Shown here one piece after another: positions 51,268-52,830 of a stretch of DNA of 52,830 bases; positions within the stretch are counted from its first letter, which is position 1; the number at the start of each line of letters is the position of its first letter. The notes beneath the pieces were generated by a model. The model was not told the origin of the DNA, ran no database searches, and saw nothing but the letters and a program-made list of their open reading frames with translations. Source of the stretch: Roseburia sp. (lineage in GTDB: Bacteria > Bacillota_A > Clostridia > Lachnospirales > Lachnospiraceae). Location of the stretch: positions 1-52,830 of the forward strand of contig DXQT01000018.1 of the NCBI GenBank assembly GCA_019411365.1, in the 5' to 3' direction. Made by a program: the position numbers and the translations under genes.

Positions 51268-51295
51268 ATATCGACCAGCTCATAAGCTTTTCTTA
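51268..51295 (-). promoter_or_regulatory. Sigma-D-like promoter of the LytTR gene
   Basis: On the minus strand TAAG (51295-51292), 16 bases, GTCGATAT (51275-51268). The same -10 octamer precedes the gene at 6020-6427. A CATAAG/CTTATG inverted repeat (51281-51297) overlaps the spacer. Confidence 0.55.
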
Positions 51296-51300
51296 TGGAA

Positions 51301-51332
51301 TATGTAATGAAATGTCGTTTTTATGTAACGAA
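51301..51332. promoter_or_regulatory. 21-bp-spaced direct repeats, LytTR-type site A
   Basis: TATGTAATGAA (51301-51311) and TATGTAACGAA (51322-51332) start exactly 21 bp apart. The nearer one ends five bases before the -35-like TAAG of the LytTR gene. LytTR domains bind two short direct repeats about two helical turns apart. Confidence 0.65.
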
Positions 51333-52106
51333 TTATTTTCTCCGGTAAAAAAGGCTGACAACGGCTATTCCTGCCACTGCCATCACAACCGTAAACAAAA
51401 TGCCGTTTACTGTCGGATAAAAACTGAACTCCAGCCATCCTGTCTCCGTCCGCAGCACCGCCACAAGATTTGCCGCAATATGCCCAAAAACTGCCATGGA
51501 AAGCTTCCCTGTTTTTTCCAACACAAACGCAAGAAGCAATCCGATCACCGCCGCATACAAAAACTGCACCAGATTGACATGCATGATACCAAAGATAAGT
51601 GCTGAACCGATCAATGCCGGTGTCACGCCAAAATAAAGCTTCAGACGCTTGTACACCACACCGCGGAACAGCAATTCTTCTGCGATTGGAATCACAAGGC
51701 AGGAACCGAGCAGTTCAAACACAACCGTTCCCGCAAAAAAGGACTGGTTTGCCTCCTGAAACCCCTCCGACATCTGCACTAACGGCGTCATTGCAATGAT
51801 ATTATTCACGGCAATGCCAAGTGTCGCTGCACCCGCAGCCGCCAAAACTGCGTCTGCGAGCCATTTTGTATCCAATTTTTCTTTTTCGGTTCCATAGACA
51901 ACCTGCTCTGCAATTTTATCCTGCTTATAAAAACTCATCGTCGCCGGGATCGTTGCCGCCGAGCAGATCAGCTGACGCAGCATATAGGTCTGTTGCCCAT
52001 CCCCCAGAAAAAGTCCCAGCACGAAGTACATAAGACTCGACACAACATAATAAATGCCAATCGGATAAATGATCTGCCAGAGTTTAAAACCGCCTGTCGT
52101 TTTCAT
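51333..52106 (-). CDS. CPBP family intramembrane metalloprotease
   Basis: A 257-aa polytopic membrane protein (about seven segments) of the CPBP/Abi family related to Rce1. Motif 1 is EELLFRGVVYKRL (Glu-Glu and Arg), motif 2 is FGIMHVN (His), motif 3 is GHIAAN (His): the putative zinc site is complete. Members process peptides or protect against bacteriocins; the substrate here is unknown. The start MKTTGGFKLW follows AAGGAAG; a 27-codon extension is rejected. It lies 16 bases after the HAD gene and is probably co-transcribed. Confidence 0.88.
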   Translation of the reverse strand: MKTTGGFKLWQIIYPIGIYYVVSSLMYFVLGLFLGDGQQTYMLRQLICSAATIPATMSFYKQDKIAEQVVYGTEKEKLDTKWLADAVLAAAGAATLGIAVNNIIAMTPLVQMSEGFQEANQSFFAGTVVFELLGSCLVIPIAEELLFRGVVYKRLKLYFGVTPALIGSALIFGIMHVNLVQFLYAAVIGLLLAFVLEKTGKLSMAVFGHIAANLVAVLRTETGWLEFSFYPTVNGILFTVVMAVAGIAVVSLFYRRK

Positions 52107-52122
52107 GATATCTTCCTTTCTA

Positions 52123-52779
52123 TCACATCTGCTGCAGTGCTTCCACAACCTCTGCCATGTTGTCGCAGACACAGTATACCCCTGCACGCTCTAACAGCTC
52201 TCTTTTTCCAAATCCATAGGATACGCCGATACAGCGGATTCCAAACTGATCCGCTCCAATCACGTCATACTCAGTGTCTCCGATCAGGCACATCTGGTCT
52301 TTTGTGATCTGCATATGCTCCATCCGTCTGCCAAGCTCCTCTAGTACCTGCTGTTTGGTGCTGATGCTTCCATCTAAAGTGGAACCGACGATCTCATCAA
52401 AATACGGTGTCAGGGAAAAATGTTCCAGAATACGTCTGCACGCTGTCTCCGGCTTGGAGGAAGCAAGTGCGATGACGCAGCCTGCTTCTTTTAACTTGCG
52501 GATCGTATCTGCGACACCCTCATATAATTCACACTCGAAAATTCCGGTCTTATCAAACCTCTCCCGGTATTTTAATACCGCCTGCCATGCCTTGTCCGCA
52601 TCAAAGCCGTATTTTTCACGGAAAACAGGATCAAGCGGCGGTCCGATAAAACACAACAGCTTTTTCCGGTCCGGTTCCTCAATTCCAAAACTGCTTAATG
52701 CATATTGTACACACTTTGTAATTCCCTCTTCTGAGTTAATGATCGTACCATCCAGATCAAATAAGACTGCTTTTATCAT
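52123..52779 (-). CDS. HAD phosphatase, phosphoglycolate phosphatase-like
   Basis: A 218-aa HAD hydrolase of subfamily IA. Motif I is FDLDGTIINSEEG (nucleophile Asp), motif II VIALASSKPE, motif III the Lys in STKQQVLEEL, motif IV CLIGDTEYDVIGAD. The cap domain lies between about residues 17 and 85. PGP/Gph or pyrophosphatase PpaX-like activity is possible; substrate uncertain. The start MIKAVLFDLDG follows GGAG by six bases. A GC-rich hairpin lies immediately before that ribosome site. Confidence 0.88.
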   Translation of the reverse strand: MIKAVLFDLDGTIINSEEGITKCVQYALSSFGIEEPDRKKLLCFIGPPLDPVFREKYGFDADKAWQAVLKYRERFDKTGIFECELYEGVADTIRKLKEAGCVIALASSKPETACRRILEHFSLTPYFDEIVGSTLDGSISTKQQVLEELGRRMEHMQITKDQMCLIGDTEYDVIGADQFGIRCIGVSYGFGKRELLERAGVYCVCDNMAEVVEALQQM

Positions 52780-52792
52780 ATTAATCTCCATT

Positions 52793-52830
52793 CCGCCGCT
52801 TTGCGGCGGCACAAATAGTGATGAAAGATT
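52793..52830. repeat. GC-rich hairpin, possible second copy of the left-end element (cut by window end)
   Basis: CCGCCGC (52793-52799) and GCGGCGG (52803-52809) around TTT, then CACAA-N6-ATGAAAGA (52810-52828). The left end of the window shows a comparable hairpin followed by CACAA-N5-ATGAAAGA. The window stops here, so the rest of the element cannot be seen. Confidence 0.45.

Noticed and set aside
1..52830. CRISPR array, tRNA or rRNA genes, prophage
   Set aside because: No regularly spaced repeats, tRNA cloverleaf, rRNA signature or phage structural gene was recognised; a dedicated search (tRNAscan, CRISPR finder) was not possible here.

Overview
The window looks like a chromosomal piece of a motile, anaerobic Lachnospiraceae bacterium (Roseburia/Agathobacter-like). 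This is inferred from gene content and order, not from a database search. The supporting signs are a SpoVB-type flippase, clostridial AddAB, an oxygen-reducing flavodiiron protein, NrdR, the rho-rpmE-yqhQ-prmC-prfA block, chemotaxis and c-di-GMP genes, and sigma-D-like flagellar promoters. About 47 protein genes are supported, most on the minus strand. I found no tRNA, rRNA, CRISPR array or intact transposase gene.

Layout. 1-212 is a non-coding, hairpin-centred imperfect palindrome (MITE-like). 310-8272 holds housekeeping genes: cysteine desulfurase, spoVB-like, nagA, efp, rpiB, yqeG, a small gene behind a sigma-D-like promoter, nrdR and fprA. 8386-13798 holds ABC-F, MATE, a PrsA-like lipoprotein and an FAD oxidoreductase; an intrinsic terminator sits between prsA and MATE. 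13943-22162 is the addB-addA-maf-small acidic protein operon. 22365-24161 is a Na/Pi transporter with a PhoU domain; its leader carries Pho-box-like repeats. 24396-29326 is a signalling block: chemoreceptor, EAL phosphodiesterase with a dead GGDEF, and a PAS-GAF-GGDEF protein. 29564-30578 holds rnhA and a zinc-ribbon protein. 30850-32169 is a solitary DUF4143 ATPase, probably accessory. 32250-37169 is the rho to prfA block. 37368-40664 is a plus-strand run: malic enzyme, radical SAM, DUF4364, flavin reductase. 40714-42179 is an AT-rich accessory patch with a lipoprotein, a membrane protein and a RelB/DinJ-YoeB toxin-antitoxin pair. 42363-48495 is glutamate synthase (gltB-gltD) with a terminator-like hairpin in its leader. 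49042-52779 holds a FliD-like protein and coiled-coil partner, an orphan LytTR response regulator, a CPBP protease and a HAD phosphatase.

The most interesting signal is in 50395-51332. Two 21-bp-spaced direct repeats of the same word (roughly WTGTAAYGAA) lie just upstream of two sigma-D-like promoters. One precedes the LytTR regulator gene and the other precedes the FliD-like operon. The spacing is what LytTR regulators use, so the regulator probably controls itself and a small, undescribed flagellar-regulon module. A third sigma-D-like promoter precedes the unknown gene at 6020-6427. Other regulatory signals that can be read directly are a Pho-box array at nptA, an operator-like repeat over the relB-yoeB promoter, a palindrome at the start of the fprA transcript, nested palindromes at the DUF4143 ATPase promoter, and attenuator-like hairpins before gltB and before the MATE gene.
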